The translations under genes were made by a program, and so were the position numbers. The notes under the pieces are model-generated. The model made no database searches. It was not told where the DNA came from and saw only the letters and a program-made list of their open reading frames with translations. From NCBI GenBank assembly GCA_964344155.1, contig CAYFMG010000007.1, positions 1-61,364 on the forward strand: DNA of 61,364 bases. The letters are read 5' to 3'. This document shows positions 19,675-28,559 of the stretch, one piece after another; position 1 is the first letter of the stretch; each line of letters begins with the position of its first letter. The stretch is from UBA6164 sp964344155. Its GTDB lineage: Bacteria; Patescibacteriota; Gracilibacteria; BD1-5; UBA6164.

Positions 19675-20634
19675 GTGAAAAAATACTACTTCACATTACT
19701 TGGAATCATACTTATTACTTGGCTTACTTATATGCTAAGTAATAATTTGTTTTTTTTATTTGATGAAAACTGGATTATATCAGTGACTATGGTATTATGA
19801 TCTTTTATTGCTTGATCAACAGCTGAGTGAGGTTGAGCTATAGCTTTTCCTGTTTTTACAAAACTATTCAATATAGCTGCTAGTGATGCAAAAGTATTTA
19901 GTCTTATGATACAATCAATAGGTATGAGTATGGCTATGTTTATCATATGGTTGAAAAAAATAAAAGTACTTAAAAATGTAATTATATGGTGAGCATTATG
20001 ATGATTTTTATGACAATTAATAGGGGTTTCGATAGTATTATCTTCTCTTCAATTAAAAATTCTTTTTACGGTTTTGGTTAGTTTTCTTTGAATAGTATTA
20101 TTATTAAAAATACTGAAAAAAGACAGTCTAAATAATACTGAAATATCTACTAATCTTAAAACAGTTATATCATTTATTTTTATTTGAACATTATGATGAT
20201 TATTAACCTCAAAAATGTGAACATGACTTGATATGGTGATATTTATACTACTTACTATGTTGTATTGAATAAATGCTAAAATATCAACACCAACAACAAT
20301 TTGTTTAATGGCTACAAATTCTATATTTTGATTTATATTACAATTATATTTAGGTTGAGTAAATAATGAAGTTTTAACTTACTGGCTTGTATCTATTCCT
20401 GTTGTTGTAATATGAGCTCCACTTTGAGCAATTATTGTCTCTAAAATATCTCAGAATATATTAATACTATTTTTATTATCTTTTATTTTATTAGATATAT
20501 TTTCTACAATATACACAATAAAATATACAAATGAAGTATTGTTATTTTCACTTCAATCATTATTAGTTGCATTTACTTTTTTCTATTTAATGCATTTCGT
20601 AAAAACAAATTATATATTAAAAAAAGCCCACTAG
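19675..20634 (+). CDS. TauE/SafE-family membrane permease
   Basis: A 319-residue protein with about eight hydrophobic helices starts at GTG 19675. The TauE/SafE signature appears as GSTAEGGGAIAFPVFTKLF near residue 40, and is mirrored by GINAKISTPTTICLMATNS in the second half, as expected for the internally duplicated family. Members export sulfite or other small organic anions. Many helix glycines are TGA. The start choice is uncertain, but the GTG gives a complete first helix (YFTLLGIILITWLTYML). It is convergent with the structured RNA on the minus strand, whose terminator overlaps this gene's end. Confidence 0.8.
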
Positions 20635-20939
20635 CCTATGAAAAGGCAAGTGGGCTAATAGGTGAGTCAGTGAGGGTGTAGAACCCATCTTCGAGCGCCA
20701 TGTACAATTAGTATTTTTGGGCAGAATAGTAATTATACAGGGGAAGAGCTATCTACTGACTCGATTCGTGGAGGTAAAAAACATTCAAGAATAATACAAT
20801 ATTATTCGAAATTTAATACTTAATCTTCGAGGCTATAGCGAGGAGTTGGACCTCTAAGAGTTTCAAACGAGCCAAGGGAGCGGCAAAAAAATCTCTCAAA
20901 ATACCTAGTTTCTGGAAAAAAGTGGGTATTTACTATAGC
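20619..20939 (-). ncRNA. candidate structured RNA of about 320 nt
   Basis: On the minus strand a promoter (20946-20973) precedes a region with no ORF and above-average G+C. It ends in a perfect terminator hairpin, AGCCCACT/AGTGGGCT, with seven T at 20619-20625. Inside, GAGTCAGT and ACTGACTC (about 20662 and 20755) close a domain of about 100 nt. Within this domain, GTATAATTACTATT pairs with AATACTAATTGTAC with one mismatch around a short loop. I looked for conserved words of RNase P RNA, tmRNA, 6S and SRP RNA and found none. It may be a divergent housekeeping RNA or something new. Confidence 0.5.
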
Positions 20940-20945
20940 TAGAGC

Positions 20946-20973
20946 ATTATAAGTAAAAAAAATACAAAGTCAA
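20946..20973 (-). promoter_or_regulatory. promoter of the structured RNA
   Basis: On the minus strand TTGACT (20973-20968), 16 bases, TATAAT (20951-20946). Confidence 0.65.
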
Positions 20974-21012
20974 ATCTTTTTTGTGATTGTTATTATTTAT
21001 ATATCAATAATG

Positions 21013-21039
21013 TTGACTTTTTAATAAAAGATGTATAAT
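21013..21039 (+). promoter_or_regulatory. promoter of the first purC gene
   Basis: TTGACT (21013) and TATAAT (21034) with 15 bases between them. It covers an upstream in-frame ATG at 21031, arguing that this ATG is not the start. Confidence 0.55.
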
Positions 21040-21090
21040 ATTTCTCGTTATTTTTTAGTTAATAGCAATAAAGTAAAAGGAGAATGTTTG

Positions 21091-22026
21091 ATGGATAGTT
21101 CAGTTATGAGGCCCACAGACTTGATTAAACTTGGTATTTGGCCAAGTAATAAAAAGTTTGTGGGAGAATTTAGTCTTTTGGAAATTGGATACCAGTATTT
21201 GTATACAGGTAAAAATGCAAATATGTACTTCAAGCCAGGTTGTGCTTGTGGTCTTATGGTTCGTACAGATAAAACTTCAGTCAATGACATACTACTTAGT
21301 GATGTTATTGAAGGAAAAGGTATACTTCAAAACAAGATTTCTAATCTTGGTTATGATTTTGCTGAGGCACTTGGAATTAAAACAGCACGAGAGTATATGC
21401 CTGAAATAATTCCTGATGATATTGTAGAGAGATCTCAGCATATGCGTTTGGAAAGAGCAATGGAAATTACTCTTGCTGATGGAACTACTGCTGGTTTGGA
21501 GCTCATTTTCAGAAAATACCTGACAGGTAGTTTATACAAGGCTTACAAAAGAGGAGAAGATCCTTATGGTCTTGAATTACCAGAAGGATTGGAGGAGTGG
21601 CACAAGTTTGATACTCCTGTATTCACACCAACAACAAAAGGTGTTAGTGATGATCCACTTCCTTACAAGATGGTAACAGAGTGTTATCCTGAGGAGCTAA
21701 AAAAACTGAAAAACTTGTTCGAAGCTTATTATGATTATGCTGAGAATAGGGGGATTGTGTTGGTTGATACCAAGTTTGAGATGTTTGGAGGTTTTTTGGG
21801 GGATGAGGTTTTGACACCAGAGTCTTCTCGGTTTATTCTCAAATCAGACTTTGATAATGGTGTTTATCACTCTATGGATAAGCAAATCCTTAGAGATTAC
21901 GCCAAAGAGCAAGGTTGGGTTGAAGCTGGAACAAAAGGACAGTTGTTGTATGTGACTATTCCTGATGATATTAAAAAGAAGGTACTTGCTGGATATCAAA
22001 AAGTTTATGATATGTTGGCAAAGTAG
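21091..22026 (+). CDS. purC: SAICAR synthase (PurC), foreign codon use
   Basis: The 311-residue protein matches phosphoribosylaminoimidazole-succinocarboxamide synthase: YTGKNANMYFKPG (GKVR-like ATP loop), MVRTDKTSVNDILLSD, IEGKGILQNKISNLGYDF, FRKYLTGSLYKAYKRGEDPY, PVFTPTTKGVSD and GIVLVDTKFEMFG followed by LTPESSRF. PurC joins aspartate to CAIR in purine synthesis. I choose ATG 21091 because AAAGGAGA lies just upstream. All 26 glycines are GGN and none TGA, while genes around it use TGA freely. Together with the Shine-Dalgarno this points to import from a standard-code donor. No other purine gene is in the window. Confidence 0.88.
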   Translation: MDSSVMRPTDLIKLGIWPSNKKFVGEFSLLEIGYQYLYTGKNANMYFKPGCACGLMVRTDKTSVNDILLSDVIEGKGILQNKISNLGYDFAEALGIKTAREYMPEIIPDDIVERSQHMRLERAMEITLADGTTAGLELIFRKYLTGSLYKAYKRGEDPYGLELPEGLEEWHKFDTPVFTPTTKGVSDDPLPYKMVTECYPEELKKLKNLFEAYYDYAENRGIVLVDTKFEMFGGFLGDEVLTPESSRFILKSDFDNGVYHSMDKQILRDYAKEQGWVEAGTKGQLLYVTIPDDIKKKVLAGYQKVYDMLAK

Positions 22027-22036
22027 CTAAAACCTA

Positions 22037-22067
22037 AAGACTGCCCACGTTAGTGGGCAGTCTTTTT
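22037..22067 (+). terminator. terminator of purC copy 1
   Basis: AAGACTGCCCAC-GTTA-GTGGGCAGTCTTTTTT. Confidence 0.9.
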
Positions 22068-22093
22068 TGTTTTAATAAATATTAAAATTTTAA

Positions 22094-22121
22094 TTGACTT
22101 TTAATATTTATTAATTATAAC
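22094..22121 (+). promoter_or_regulatory. promoter of the purC-like copy 2
   Basis: TTGACT (22094), 16 bases, TATAAC (22116). Confidence 0.55.
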
Positions 22122-22169
22122 TATTGATAGCAAATTCTTTAGATAAAATATAAAATGGAGGTTTGTATA

Positions 22170-23120
22170 ATGAATATTGCTTATGAGGATATGATTCTTA
22201 GAGGTTTATGGGATCCTGAAAAGGATCCTTCTAGCAAGTTGAGTAATCCTGTTATGAAAAAACATGGATATGATCTTTTTCACTCTGGTGAAAACTCTGA
22301 TTTCTTTATGAAGAGTGAGAGTGGAAAGGTTAAAGATGTTATTGTTTTGAGAAATAATCAAATCAAGGAAGATGATCTTTCTGTAAACTTGATTATACCT
22401 GGTAAGGGAGAGTTATTTAATTCTATTTCTATGATAGGATCTGACTTTTCTGAAAATCATGGAGTTAAAACAACAGCAAAATACTCCAATAGTTTGCCAC
22501 TTGATCTCTCAAGAAAAACTCAAACAATAGAAATGGGAATAGCCTTGGAAGTTGATTTTGGTAATATGGGCTACAAGAGAGTTAAATTTATGTTTTTCAA
22601 TTATGTAAGCAAGTATTTTTACCAGCGTGCATATGGAATGAATTTTTCTAGCTCTCTTGATGATTCTAGTGAAATAGAAGCATTATTTTTCCCTGTTTTT
22701 ATACCAGTATCTAGTGAAAATAAGCACCATACTTTTGATAGAGACATAGTAAAAGAAGAATATGGAGATATTGTTTCTGAATTAAAGGAGCTTTTCGTCC
22801 AATTCACTAATTTTGCAGGTTCAAGAGGTATTGTTGTTTTTCATTCAGTTTTTGAGGTATTTTTCGATAGAGACAGAAACTGGTCACTTTCTTGTGATGC
22901 TTTTTCACCAGCAAATACAAGATATATATCACTTGATGGTTTTAATAATAAATATTACCAACCAATGGAGTCTCAATTTCTCTTTAAACATTGTGTAAGA
23001 GAAAATAATAATAGTATTTTTGGGCGTTTTTCTGCTAAGAAACTGGGTAGAATACTTAAAAGATATAACGATAAAGAGGCTTTATCTGGATATAGGGAAA
23101 TATATGAACTGCTGTCTTAA
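22170..23120 (+). CDS. degenerate PurC paralogue
   Basis: This 316-residue protein aligns along its length with its neighbour (LRGLWDPEKD, YDLFHSGENSDFFMKSESG, LIIPGKGELFNSISMIGSDF, GSRGIVVFHSVFEVFF, FSPANTRYISLDGF). Key PurC motifs are altered. DTKFE is replaced by HSVFE, LTPESSR by FSPANTR, and the FTPTTKG motif by FIPVSSENK. It probably lacks SAICAR synthase activity and may have another role. ATG 22170 follows TGGAGG by eight bases. It contains no TGA codon and is foreign-looking like the other two copies. It has its own promoter and terminator. Confidence 0.75.
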   Translation: MNIAYEDMILRGLWDPEKDPSSKLSNPVMKKHGYDLFHSGENSDFFMKSESGKVKDVIVLRNNQIKEDDLSVNLIIPGKGELFNSISMIGSDFSENHGVKTTAKYSNSLPLDLSRKTQTIEMGIALEVDFGNMGYKRVKFMFFNYVSKYFYQRAYGMNFSSSLDDSSEIEALFFPVFIPVSSENKHHTFDRDIVKEEYGDIVSELKELFVQFTNFAGSRGIVVFHSVFEVFFDRDRNWSLSCDAFSPANTRYISLDGFNNKYYQPMESQFLFKHCVRENNNSIFGRFSAKKLGRILKRYNDKEALSGYREIYELLS

Positions 23121-23148
23121 AGGAGGAGATAGGCGTTTTTTAATATAG

Positions 23149-23178
23149 GCACTCAGAAATGAGTGCTTTTTTTATTTT
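23149..23178 (+). terminator. terminator of purC-like copy 2
   Basis: GCACTC-AGAAAT-GAGTGC followed by a long T-rich run. Confidence 0.85.
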
Positions 23179-23180
23179 TT

Positions 23181-23224
23181 TCTTGATTTATTTTTTTTAT
23201 TAAATAATATACCTATACCATAGG
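23181..23224 (+). promoter_or_regulatory. csoR promoter with likely CsoR operator
   Basis: TTGATT (23181), 16 bases, TAATAT (23203) form a promoter. The perfect inverted repeat TACCTAT-ACC-ATAGGTA (23208-23224) overlaps the -10 end and start site. It resembles known CsoR boxes of the TACC...GGTA type. Repression of the copper operon, relieved by Cu(I), is inferred. Confidence 0.7.
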
Positions 23225-23259
23225 TACTGGTAATAGGATAATTTTTAAAAAATATATAA

Positions 23260-23535
23260 ATGGCACATAATACCAAACAAGCTTTAATCTGACTAAAAAA
23301 AGCTAAAACATCTATAGAAAATATTATAGACATGATAGAAAATGATAAATATTGTATAGATATAATACAACAAAATCTGGCTGTTATATGACTTATCAAA
23401 TCAGTAAATATAAAATTGTTAGAATGACATCTATCTTGTTGTTTTGTAAATGCTGCAAAAAATAATGATGAGAAAAGATTAGAAGAAATGATAGGAGAAG
23501 TTTTAACTATAGTTAAAACTGCTCAAAATAAATAA
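23260..23535 (+). CDS. csoR: CsoR-family copper-sensing repressor
   Basis: The 91-residue all-helical protein matches the DUF156/CsoR family: an N-terminal helix with LIGLKKAKTSIENI, then MIENDKYCIDIIQQNLAVIG, then LLEGHLSCCFVNAA. The Cu(I) ligands C-x(n)-H-x3-C are visible as Cys of KYCID, His of EGHL and Cys of SCC. Such proteins bind DNA as tetramers and release it when Cu(I) binds. It heads a copper gene cluster and is preceded by a matching palindrome. Confidence 0.9.
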
Positions 23536-23597
23536 CCACCCCCTAACCCCCTCCTTACTAAGGAGGGGGGGATGAAACGAAGTGAAAGGGGAGTGGT
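23535..23597. repeat. G+C-rich palindromic repeat
   Basis: Outer ACCAC/GTGGT and an inner CCCCCTCCTT-ACTA-AGGAGGGGG hairpin. It lies between csoR and the next copper gene and belongs to the dispersed element family also seen at 1378, 43575 and 46329. Confidence 0.6.
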
Positions 23598-23620
23598 CTT
23601 TAATTAATAAAAACTAAAAA

Positions 23621-24934
23621 ATGAAAAAAACTATAAAGATAAAAGGAATGCACTGTATTAGTTGTGAAATGATATTAGAAAAAGCATTTAAAAAAATGGA
23701 TTGAGTAGAGTTGATATCTGTTAATCATAAAAAAGCAATATTAGAATTAGATATAAAAGAGAATATAGAATATGAAAAAATAAAAGAAATAATAAAAGAA
23801 AATAATTTTGAAGTTGTAGAACAAGAAAATAATAATAGTTGATTAAATTTAGACAAGATACTTACAAATATAGCTATATATCTTTGATTAGCAGTATTTT
23901 TGTATTTATTTTCTATGCTTGATTTATATAAATATTTACCAGATACTAGTAGTTTAAGTTTGTGGTGAGCTTTACTTGTATGATTAGTAGCATCACTATC
24001 TACATGTTTAGCTATTACTTGATGAATAATTATATGATTTTCAAGATATTGTGATAGTTCAAAATGATTATACTGACATGCCAAGGTTCAAGGTTTTTTT
24101 CAACTTTGAAGAATAGTATGATTTTTTGTACTTTGATGATTACTTTGAATAGTCTGAGAAGTTTTTTCTATAAGTATGTGAATGACATGAATTTTGAGCT
24201 TCATAGTATGATTTATATTTTTATACATGTGATTAAATATAGTATGAATAATGCCAAGTCCTACAAAGTTTTGATTACATATGCCAAAAAGTTTTGCTAA
24301 CAAAATAGAAAGTTTATCTAAACCTCAATATGCACCAATAATATGAGCTTTGACTTTTTTCCTACCATGTTGATTTACTCAAACAATGCAATTATTAGCA
24401 ATAAGTAGCTGAAGTTTTATCACGTGATGATTAATTATGGCTGTTTTTGCTTTGTGAACAATGCCAGTATTATTTAGTGTATGACTATGATCTAGTTATT
24501 TTAAAGAAAAAAACTTTGATATATTAAATAAATTTATTTGACTTATTTTAGTGATTTTCTGATTTATGACTATTTCTAGTTCTTATAATTTATTAAGTTT
24601 TACTGAAAAACAAGAAGAAAAAGTTGTTGTAGAAAAACAAATAGAGAAAAAAGAAATAATAGTAGAAACAATAAATGTATGACATGATGGTTGGCAACTT
24701 GACCCACAAACTACTACTATAGACTCAACAAAATCATATAAGTTTGTAATAACTCCTGATGCTAATGGTAGATGATGTATGTCTACACTCGTAATACCAA
24801 GAATAAATAAAGAAATACATCCTGTAAGAAAAGGAGTAGATATTGTTTATGAATTAAATAATTTATTACCTTGAAAATATCCTGTTGTATGTTCATCAAT
24901 GTGAATGAGACAAGGGGAAATAATTGTTAAATAA
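23621..24934 (+). CDS. HMA / DsbD-like membrane / cupredoxin-like fusion protein
   Basis: This 437-residue fusion has three parts. Residues 1-70 form a heavy-metal-associated domain with the copper site GMHCISC. Residues about 85-330 form a six-helix DsbD/CcdA-like (sulfite exporter-like) membrane region with the Cys of SLSTCLAITGG and the Pro-Cys of FFLPCGFTQTMQ. The last about 90 residues form an exported beta domain (KFVITPDANGRGCMSTLVIP, then YPVVCSSMGMRQGEIIV) resembling a cupredoxin with Cys and Met ligands. Similar three-part proteins occur next to copper ATPases in other bacteria. It probably moves copper or electrons across the membrane. It sits between csoR and copA, nine bases before copA. 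Confidence 0.82.
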
Positions 24935-24942
24935 TACCACTT

Positions 24943-27060
24943 ATGCAAAAAACTTTTAAAATAGAAGGGATGACTTGTACTAGTTGTGTAGTACTTAATG
25001 AAAATTCTTTAAATTCTCTAAATTGAGTAAATAAAGTTTCTATAAATTTAGCAACAAATGAAGCAAGTATAGAATATAATGAAAATAAAATTAATTTTTT
25101 AGAAATAATAAAAGAAATAGAATCAAATTGATTTAAAGTAAATACAAACCTAAAGGAAGAAAAACAAAAAGATGAAGAAAAACTTATTTTTAATAGATTC
25201 GTGTATTCACTTATATTTTCTCTTCCTGTTTTTTCAATGATGTTTGTAAAAGTAGAATCAATAGTGTTATATGTTTTTGCTTTACTTTCAGCTATAGTAG
25301 TATTTTGATTTTGAGCACATTTTCATAAAGGAGCTTATAAGTCTTTTAAAAAACTACATTTTAATATGGACTCTTTGGTTTCCCTATGAACTCTTACAGC
25401 ATTTTTTTATTCTGTAATAGCTATGTTTTTATTAGAAACAATGCTGTATTTTGAAGCAGCTGTAGCGATTATTACTTTAATAAATCTTTGAAAATATTTA
25501 GAGTACAGAGCTAAATCAAAAGCCTGAGATGCTATATGAAAACTTCTTGAGTTACAAGTTAAAAAAGCAAATGTAGTATCAAACTGAAAAATCATAGAAA
25601 AAAATATAGATGATATAAAAATTTGAGAAATAATAGAGGTAAAATCATGAGAAAAAATAGCTCTTGATTGAGTAATTGTATCATGATCAGCAAATATAGA
25701 TGAGAGTATGCTAACTTGAGAAAGTATTCCTGTGTATAAAAAAGAAAAATCTGAGTGTTATTGAGCAACTATAAATCTAGATTGAGTATTACAAATAAAG
25801 ATAACAAAAACAAGTAAAAATGGAGTTTTATCAAATATTATAAAAATGGTAGATGATGCTCAAAGTTCAAAAGCACCAATTCAACACTTAGCAGATAAAA
25901 TTTCAGGTATTTTTGTACCAGTTATTATAATAATCTCAATTGTTACCTTTGTTTCATGGTATATTATAACTTGAGATATTTCCAAAGCTATAGTTCCAGC
26001 TGTGGCTTCACTTGTTATTGCTTGTCCTTGTGCTTTGTGACTTGCTACACCTACAGCTATTATGGTTGCTACTTGAGTATGAGCAAAAAAATGAATACTA
26101 ATAAAAAATGCTGAGACTTTAGAAAAAACAAAAGATATAGATATAATAGTGTTTGATAAAACAGGTACTTTAACAAATTGAAAACCAGAGGTAATAGATA
26201 TTATAGAACTATGATTAGAAAAAAATAAATTAATTAGTTATGCTAAAAGTTTATCTATATTATCCCATCATCCTTTATCTAAATCAATATCAGATTATAA
26301 AAAAGGGGAGATAATAAAAGTTGAAAATTTTGAAGAAATAAAATGAAAATGAATTTCATGAGTTATAAATTGAGAAAAAATATTATTATGAAATATTAAA
26401 TTATTTAGTGAAAAAAATATAACTAAAGATATTCAAGAACAAATAAATAATTTAAGTAAAAAATGAAAAACTCCTGTTGTTGTATGAACAGACAAAGAAA
26501 TATATTGAATAATATGATTATTAGATATAGCAAAAAATTGAGTGGAAAAAGTAATAGAAAAATTACATTCTATGAATATTGAAGTATTTATGCTTACTTG
26601 AGATTTACAAAATACAGCAGAATATATTTGAAAACAAATATGAGTAGACAATGTTATAGCAGAAGTTATGCCTGATGATAAATTAAGTCATATAAAAAAT
26701 ATGCAAAAAGACTGAAAAAAAGTAGCTTTTGTATGAGATGGTATTAATGACGCTGCTTGACTTGTACAGTCAGATTTATGAATTTCTATGTGAACAGGGA
26801 GTGATATAGCAATTGAAAGCTCTGATATAGTACTTGTCTGATGAGATATAGAAAAAGTATTATCTTCAATAAATCTTTCAAGAAAAACTCTTTTAACAAT
26901 CAAACAAAATCTTTTTTGGGCATTTATATACAACACTATTTGAATCCCACTAGCAGCTTTTTGAATCCTAAGTCCAATATTTGCAGCTTTTGCTATGAGT
27001 ATGAGTAGTGTGAGTGTTGTCAGTAATAGTTTGAGGTTGAGGAATGAAAAAAAAGTATAA
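24943..27060 (+). CDS. copA: copper-transporting P1B-type ATPase
   Basis: The 705-residue enzyme has, in order, one N-terminal HMA domain (GMTCTSC), TGES in the actuator domain, the CPC metal site (ACPCALGLATP), the phosphorylation motif DKTGTLTNG, SHHPLSKS with the HP motif, TGD, and GDGINDAAG in place of the usual GDGINDAPA. The last two helices contain the N and MxxSS residues of Cu(I) pumps (FAMSMSSVSVVSNSLRL). It exports Cu(I) at the cost of ATP. Catalytic-loop glycines are coded by both TGA and GGN. It is the last gene of the csoR cluster. Confidence 0.95.
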
Positions 27061-27064
27061 AAAA

Positions 27065-27199
27065 GCAGCCCCCTCTGTATTAGGGAGCTGCTCGGGGCTT
27101 TCCAAAGCAACGATCAAGAGACTAAGGAAAAATAGGTGTACCAGTATGATTGAAAGAGAGGGAATCTCCTTAGTAGGTCAACCATACTGGTACTTTTTT
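27065..27199. ncRNA. paired opposite hairpins, candidate small RNA or dual terminator
   Basis: On the plus strand GTACCAGTATG (27138) pairs with CATACTGGTAC (27183), followed by six T, forming a terminator for copA. On the minus strand GCAGCTCCCT/AGGGGGCTGC (27065-27091) is followed by a T run, forming a terminator for a transcript running the other way. The G+C-rich 135 bases between have no ORF. I cannot identify a known RNA, and an upstream minus-strand promoter is not clear. Confidence 0.4.
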
Positions 27200-27352
27200 G
27201 AGGTTGCAGTTCAACTTGGGCAATAATGCAAAAACCTCAAAAACTGTTTATCAAAACATGCAGGAAGTAAATATACTTACTTCTAGAGTTTTGATATAAT
27301 TTGTTTAAAGTGATGCCTATTTTATACAAAAATAATAAAAGTCAAGTTTTTC

Positions 27353-27380
27353 TTGACATTTAATAATTAATATTTAAGAT
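27353..27380 (+). promoter_or_regulatory. promoter of purC copy 3
   Basis: TTGACA (27353), 16 bases, TAAGAT (27375). The sequence TTGACwTTTAATA is shared in part with the promoters of copies 1 and 2. Confidence 0.55.
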
Positions 27381-27448
27381 TTTTTTTGTTATTGAAGTAA
27401 AATAGTTTGATGACAAAAAACAGAAATAAAAGTTCAAGGAGAAGTGAA

Positions 27449-28372
27449 ATGAAAAATGTAATGGATTTAATTTCTTCTGGTTTATGGTCAGAGAATAAAA
27501 CTGTTATTGGTGAATTAGCACTTTTGGAGCTAGGTTACCATATGTTTTATGAAGGCAAAAATGCAGATATGTATTTTCGTCCTGGTACAACGTCAGTATT
27601 GATGGTTAGAACTGATCGTTGTTCAGTATTTGATATTCCTCTTAGTGATACAATTGATGGGAAAGGAAAAATACAGAATCAGATCTCTAATTTTGGATAT
27701 GATTTTGCTGAAAAGATGGGAATTAATACAGCAAGACTTCCAATGCCTGATGATATACCAATAGACATTGCAGAAAAATCTCAACATATACAATTAGCTC
27801 CTGCTATGAGTATGATGTTTGAAAATGGTAAAGAAACTGGTTTGGAGTTAATTTATAGAAATTTCCTAACAGGCTCTTTGTATAAAGCATACAAAAAAGG
27901 AGAAGATCCTTATGAGTTAAACCTACCTTCTGGTATGGAAGAATGGGGTAAATTTGAAAATCCTGTATTTACTCCTACTACAAAAGGTGTATCAGATGAA
28001 CCTATTCCTCATCAATATGTAATTGTTGATCATAGGGATGATGTAGTGATGCTTAACAATTTATTTGAAGCATTTTCGATTCATGCCCTTAAGAAGGGGA
28101 TAGTACTTGTTGATACCAAGTTTGAAATGTTTGGTGGTATGCTTGGTGATGAAATTCTTACACCTGAATCCTCTCGTTATATATTGAAGTATAACTTTGA
28201 CCAAGGGATCTATGATTCTATGGATAAACAGATACTTCGGGATTATGCAAAACAACAAGGTTGGGATAAAAAAGGAGTAGAAGGACAGTTGCTTTATGTA
28301 ACAATTCCTGATGAAGTGAAAGAAAAAGTATTAGCTGGCTATCAGATGGTTTACAATATGCTAGCTAATTAA
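27449..28372 (+). CDS. purC: SAICAR synthase (PurC), third copy, foreign codon use
   Basis: This 307-residue protein is close to the copy at 21091: YEGKNADMYFRPG, MVRTDRCSVFDIPLSD, IDGKGKIQNQISNFGYDF, YRNFLTGSLYKAYKKGEDPY, PVFTPTTKGVSDEPIP, GIVLVDTKFEMFG and LTPESSRY are all intact, so it is likely active. ATG 27449 follows AAGGAG by eight bases; an upstream in-frame ATG at 27407 has no such site. No TGA codon occurs. Why a reduced genome keeps two intact purC genes plus a degenerate one without visible purine neighbours is unclear. Confidence 0.87.
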   Translation: MKNVMDLISSGLWSENKTVIGELALLELGYHMFYEGKNADMYFRPGTTSVLMVRTDRCSVFDIPLSDTIDGKGKIQNQISNFGYDFAEKMGINTARLPMPDDIPIDIAEKSQHIQLAPAMSMMFENGKETGLELIYRNFLTGSLYKAYKKGEDPYELNLPSGMEEWGKFENPVFTPTTKGVSDEPIPHQYVIVDHRDDVVMLNNLFEAFSIHALKKGIVLVDTKFEMFGGMLGDEILTPESSRYILKYNFDQGIYDSMDKQILRDYAKQQGWDKKGVEGQLLYVTIPDEVKEKVLAGYQMVYNMLAN

Positions 28373-28380
28373 GTTGTTTT

Positions 28381-28416
28381 AAAAAAGCTATCCAAATTAT
28401 TGGATAGCTTTTTTCT
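28381..28416 (+). terminator. terminator of purC copy 3
   Basis: AAAAAAGCTATCCAA-ATTA-TTGGATAGCTTTTTTC. Confidence 0.9.
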
Positions 28417-28559
28417 TTTTGTTCCTTTATTAAAGCAAATTATTTTGTTTTTCAGTAAATGTATTTACATATAACAATATTGACAATTTAATATATTTCC
28501 TTATAATAACATAAGAAATGTAAATTGTTTTTAATATTAATTTTTTAATTAAAAAATTT

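Noticed and set aside
20619..20939. RNase P RNA, tmRNA, 6S RNA or a purine/ZTP riboswitch
   Set aside because: I searched by eye for their conserved words on both strands and found none; direction is also opposite to purC, which argues against a riboswitch.
21031..21090. Longer start for purC copy 1 at ATG 21031
   Set aside because: That ATG overlaps the likely TATAAT box, whereas ATG 21091 follows AAAGGAGA at proper spacing and matches PurC length.
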